DNA of 64,000 nt from NCBI RefSeq assembly GCF_031344055.1, contig NZ_JADBEN010000001.1. One strand, 5' to 3'. The DNA comes from Methylobacillus flagellatus_A (GTDB lineage: Bacteria; Pseudomonadota; Gammaproteobacteria; Burkholderiales; Methylophilaceae). Under the pieces are notes generated by a model, which worked only from the letters and a program-made list of their open reading frames with translations, was not told the DNA's origin and did not search any database. Positions 60,705-64,000 of the stretch are shown here, piece by piece. Numbering within the stretch: position 1 is the stretch's first letter; every line of letters starts with the position of its first letter. Made by a program: the position numbers and the translations under genes.

Positions 60705-63047
60705 ATGTTAAAGAGAGAGAATCTGAGGTTGAGCACGGTTGCAGTGCTGGTTGCCAATGCCTGTATCAGCTTCCAGGCATATGCAGCAGATGCAACGCCT
60801 ATCACTACGGATAAGGTCAACGTGGTGGGCACGACGCCGCTGCCTTCGCTTGGTCTGCCATTGGCGCAAGTGCCTGCAGGCATCCAGCTCATCACCGGCC
60901 CTCAAATGCAAAAGCAGCGCAGCGTCACGATTGCAGACTACCTGCAAAACAATGTGCCTGCGGTCAATGTCAACGATACGCAGAATAACCCGTTCCAGCC
61001 CGATATCAGTTTCCGTGGCTATTCCGCATCCCCATTGCTGGGTACGCCGCAGGGCTTGTCCGTATACGTGGACGGCGTGCGCGTCAATGAACCGTTTGGC
61101 GATGTCGTGAGCTGGGACCTGATCCCGGTCAATGCGCTTGCCAATATGTCCTTGATTCCTGGTTCCAATCCGCTGTTCGGCTTGAATACCCTGGGCGGAG
61201 CCTTGTCCCTGCAGACCAAGAGCGGCCGCGACAACCAGGGAGCCGCCCTGGAAGCCAGCGTCGGCTCATGGGGCCGCAAGACGGGATCTGTCGAGTATGG
61301 CGGTGTTTCCAAGGACGGTTCGGTCGATTTCTTCATCACGGCCAACTCGTTCCGCGAAGACGGCTGGCGTGATTATTCCCCGACCGATGTGCGGCAGCTG
61401 TTCGCCAAGGTGGGCTGGCAGAACGAAACCACCAAGCTGGACCTGAGCTACACAGGCGCCGACAACGACATGATCGGCAACGGACTGGTGCCGTCGGAAA
61501 TGATGCGCGCGCTGGGTCGCGACACCATCCTCACGCGTCCGGACCAGACACGCAACACCCTGTCTTTCCTCAATCTGACCGGTTCGCATTGGTTCAATGA
61601 TGAAGTGATGCTGAGTGGCAACGTCTATTATCGCCAGTCCAGGACCCGTACTTTGAACGGGGACGGCAATGATGATGTAGAGGATGATGATTATATGGCG
61701 GACTGTAGTAGTTTGACTGACCCCGAAGATGCCGAGGAGTCATGTGCAGGCGCTCTTAATCGTAGCCGTGCACGTAAGGACAGTTATGGCTTTACTACTC
61801 AGTTGAGTTTCAACCAGGATTGGTTGCAAAAGAAAAACCAATTCATCGTTGGGTTCGGTTTTGATCAGAGCAAGACACGGTTCAGCCAATCGACAGAGTT
61901 TGGAAACTTGACGTCAAGCCGCGGCGTAAACGGCATTGGTTTGTTTGGCGATGAAGGCGAAGTTGAACTGACAGGGCGCACGCGTACCTGGAGCCTGTTT
62001 GCAACTGATACCCTGTCGCTCAACGACTTCTGGCACTTGACGATGTCCGCTCGCTATAACCATACCAAGGTGGAGAATCGAGATCATCTTATTCCTGATA
62101 CAAGTAACGATGAGTCATTGTCTGGCGATCACAGCTTCAACCGCATCAATCCGGCAATCGGCCTGAACTTCACGCCAACCAAGGATTGGACGTTCTATGG
62201 TTCCTACAACGAAGGCAGCCGCGCGCCGACCGCTATCGAATTAGGGTGCGCCAATCCTGAAGAGTCTTGCAAGCTGCCTAATGCGATGGCGGGTGATCCA
62301 CCTCTGAAACAGGTGGTGGCGAAAACCTACGAAGCAGGAGTACGTGGCAATTTGACCGAGGACTTGCGCTGGACGGCCAGTGTGTATCGTGCGCAGAACT
62401 ACGACGATATCCAGTTCATCTATGTACCTGGAACCAGCGGCAGGGGTTATTTCGACAATGTAGGTAAAACCCGACGCATGGGCTTGGACACCAGCCTGAT
62501 GGGCAATCACGGCGGTTTCAACTGGATGCTGGGCTATAGCTACATCAAGGCGACCTATGAGAGCGAGCTTGAGTTGGTCAACGAGGTGAATACCACCGCC
62601 TCTGGTGGCAGCATCAACGTCAACAAGGGTGATCGCCTGGCTGCCATTCCTGCCCACCGCCTGAAGTTCCGTGGCGAATATGCCATTACGCCGAAGTGGA
62701 GCATAGGAACCAATGTCCTGATGTTCTCCGATCAATATGCCCATGGCAACGAGAACAACAAGGACCAAGGGGAAGGTGCGAAACTGGGCGGCTACACCAT
62801 CGTCAATCTGGATACCCGCTATAACTTCGGCAACGGCTGGCAACTGTTTGCCAAGGCCATCAATATTTTCGATCGCGAATACAGTAGCGGCGGCATGATC
62901 GGGGAATCCTATTTCCTGGCTGACGGCACTTATGATGGCGGCGAAGATCACAGGGCGAGCCTACGTGCCCCAGGCGCTCCACGCGCAGGCTGGATCGGCG
63001 TGCGCTGGGAGTTTGGCGGTCCCAAGAATGTGGCATCTTCCAACTAA
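60705..63047 (+). CDS. TonB-dependent outer-membrane receptor
   Basis: A 780-residue receptor. A signal peptide ends near residue 27 (QAYAAD). The plug contains QLITGPQMQKQRSVTIADYLQNNVPAVNVND, DISFRGYSAS, YVDGVRVNEPFGDVVSWDLIPVNALANMSLIPGSNPLFGLNTLGGALSLQTKSG split over residues 60-190; the rest is a barrel. The start at 60705 has GGAAGGA five bases upstream and begins the signal peptide. Unlike the first receptor it has no obvious Fur box or siderophore-cluster neighbours; the next gene is a sigma-54-type response regulator. The transported compound cannot be named. Confidence 0.9.
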   Translation: MLKRENLRLSTVAVLVANACISFQAYAADATPITTDKVNVVGTTPLPSLGLPLAQVPAGIQLITGPQMQKQRSVTIADYLQNNVPAVNVNDTQNNPFQPDISFRGYSASPLLGTPQGLSVYVDGVRVNEPFGDVVSWDLIPVNALANMSLIPGSNPLFGLNTLGGALSLQTKSGRDNQGAALEASVGSWGRKTGSVEYGGVSKDGSVDFFITANSFREDGWRDYSPTDVRQLFAKVGWQNETTKLDLSYTGADNDMIGNGLVPSEMMRALGRDTILTRPDQTRNTLSFLNLTGSHWFNDEVMLSGNVYYRQSRTRTLNGDGNDDVEDDDYMADCSSLTDPEDAEESCAGALNRSRARKDSYGFTTQLSFNQDWLQKKNQFIVGFGFDQSKTRFSQSTEFGNLTSSRGVNGIGLFGDEGEVELTGRTRTWSLFATDTLSLNDFWHLTMSARYNHTKVENRDHLIPDTSNDESLSGDHSFNRINPAIGLNFTPTKDWTFYGSYNEGSRAPTAIELGCANPEESCKLPNAMAGDPPLKQVVAKTYEAGVRGNLTEDLRWTASVYRAQNYDDIQFIYVPGTSGRGYFDNVGKTRRMGLDTSLMGNHGGFNWMLGYSYIKATYESELELVNEVNTTASGGSINVNKGDRLAAIPAHRLKFRGEYAITPKWSIGTNVLMFSDQYAHGNENNKDQGEGAKLGGYTIVNLDTRYNFGNGWQLFAKAINIFDREYSSGGMIGESYFLADGTYDGGEDHRASLRAPGAPRAGWIGVRWEFGGPKNVASSN

Positions 63048-63076
63048 GCTAAGTTGTATTAAGGAGTGACCTCGCG

Positions 63077-64000
63077 ATGCAGGAACAGGTAGCTGGGCAG
63101 GATCAGAAGTTTCAGGTCGGACGATCTGGGCCCAAGGTACGTGTCCTGCTCGTCGAGGATGAAGTGATTTTTGCGCGTGCTGTGGCCAAGCGACTGCAGC
63201 AGGCGGGATATGACTGCGAGCATGCCGCCACGCTTGAAGAGGGGCGTGAGCTTGTGCGGCAGATGGCGCCTGATCTGGTATTGCTGGATATGCGCCTGCC
63301 CGACGGCAACGGCCTGGATTTATTGCCAGAGCTGGTCGCCAAAGGCATTTCCGTGATTTCCATGACGGCCTACGGCGAAGTGGCGGATGCAGTGTATGCA
63401 ATGAAGCTGGGGGCAACCGATTACCTCAAGAAGCCGGTGGATCTTGATGAGCTGCTCCTGACGATAGAAAAGGCGCAAGCTGCCACCCAATTAAAACATC
63501 ATCTCGATTATTCGCGGCAGCGCAACATGCATGCTGCCGAAGGCGTCGAGCTTCTGGGCGACAGCCCGGCCATGAGCAGCGTGAAGGCGCAGATAGCGCG
63601 TTTTGCGCAGCTGGTGGCTTTTTCCGATGCCATTCCGCCAACCGTATTGATCCAGGGAGAAACCGGCACGGGCAAGGACGTGGCCGCACGGTTGCTGCAC
63701 TTGTCATGCGCGAACAGCGACCGGCCTTTCGTGCATGTGGATTGCGCTTCCTTGCCTGCCGAGTTGATCGAGAGCGAGTTGTTTGGCCACGAAAAAGGCG
63801 CTTTCACGAGTGCGCAAGGCTCCCGGTGCGGCCTGATCGAGGCCGCCGAGGATGGCACCCTGTTCCTGGACGAGATCGGCGAGTTGCCGTTGGCCCTGCA
63901 GGCAAAACTGCTTAACGTGCTGGAAAGACGCATGGTGCGCCGACTCGGCTCGACCAAGGAACATCCCGTGCTGGCGCGGTTCGTGGCCGCAACCAACCGC
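63077..64000 (+). CDS. Sigma-54-dependent response regulator (3' end outside window)
   Basis: An NtrC-type regulator, 308 residues visible and open to the right edge. A receiver domain at about residues 21-135 has D71 in LLDMRLPDGNG and K in YLKKPVD. The AAA+ domain has Walker A GETGTGKD (about 194-201), Walker B FLDEIGELPL and the sigma-54-contact loop GAFTSA (about 242) instead of the classical GAFTGA. The DNA-binding domain lies outside. The start at 63077 has AAGGAG nine bases upstream. No paired histidine kinase is in the window; the close receptor gene is a possible target. Confidence 0.88.
   Translation, partial: MQEQVAGQDQKFQVGRSGPKVRVLLVEDEVIFARAVAKRLQQAGYDCEHAATLEEGRELVRQMAPDLVLLDMRLPDGNGLDLLPELVAKGISVISMTAYGEVADAVYAMKLGATDYLKKPVDLDELLLTIEKAQAATQLKHHLDYSRQRNMHAAEGVELLGDSPAMSSVKAQIARFAQLVAFSDAIPPTVLIQGETGTGKDVAARLLHLSCANSDRPFVHVDCASLPAELIESELFGHEKGAFTSAQGSRCGLIEAAEDGTLFLDEIGELPLALQAKLLNVLERRMVRRLGSTKEHPVLARFVAATNR

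Noticed and set aside
1..64000. tRNA, rRNA, CRISPR array, prophage or restriction genes
   Set aside because: I scanned the intergenic gaps and protein list and saw no cloverleaf, regularly spaced repeats, integrase or Cas-like protein.

Overview
The window is a gene-dense, moderately GC-rich stretch of a Gram-negative chromosome, most consistent with a betaproteobacterium. The family is an inference; a Methylophilaceae-like methylotroph is my best guess from gene content and from the dispersed intergenic repeat, not a proof. I see no rRNA, tRNA, CRISPR array, integrase, transposase or phage gene. About 47 protein genes are present; the first (alkaline phosphatase) and last (sigma-54 response regulator) are cut by the window ends.

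Layout. 1-5.7 kb: end of an alkaline phosphatase, an exported His-rich protein, a SAM methyltransferase, a BrkB-type membrane protein, a PCu(A)C copper chaperone with a small Cys-containing membrane partner, and a divergent oxidoreductase/HxlR pair. 5.7-15.6 kb: HrpA helicase, an MltB-type lytic transglycosylase, a Gfo/Idh/MocA oxidoreductase, the fluoride channel CrcB, MetR, a divergently transcribed protein equal to only the N-terminal half of MetE, and a thioredoxin. 15.6-20.1 kb: a class Ia ribonucleotide reductase set (nrdA, nrdB, yfaE-like ferredoxin) behind two NrdR-like boxes and a cobalamin riboswitch. 20.1-25.8 kb: an iron/siderophore uptake cluster (Fur-like box, TonB-dependent receptor, IroE-like esterase, DUF3649, PepSY and DUF3325 membrane proteins). 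25.9-32.3 kb: an AI-2E-type transporter, two small proteins, then a zinc-limitation island with three CobW-type GTPases, a DksA paralogue lacking most zinc cysteines, and a Zur/Fur-type regulator with two palindromes between the last two genes. 32.3-42.4 kb: housekeeping genes (RNB exonuclease, SpeE-like protein, RlmL-like methyltransferase, MazG-like hydrolase, PepN, truncated hemoglobin, PhyH-like dioxygenase, Tpx, FIST protein). 42.8-50.7 kb: the complete Pil-Chp chemosensory operon for type IV pili (pilG, pilH, pilI, pilJ, chpA/pilL). 50.8-60.5 kb: dnaE, accA, tilS, then tesA head-to-head with the ybbA-ybbP ABC exporter. 60.5-64 kb: a second TonB-dependent receptor and the truncated sigma-54 activator.

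The items that most deserve a second look are: (i) a family of five about 90-120 bp intergenic elements with complementary ends matching GGCTAACAAAA, MITE-like, present in both orientations and inside operons; (ii) layered control of nrdA by paired NrdR-like boxes 32 bp apart followed by a cobalamin riboswitch; (iii) a stand-alone MetE N-terminal half lacking the catalytic half, behind a perfect MetR box; (iv) the zinc-limitation island with two TGCAAC-N3-GTTGCA palindromes; and (v) a compositional break inside the siderophore receptor gene.
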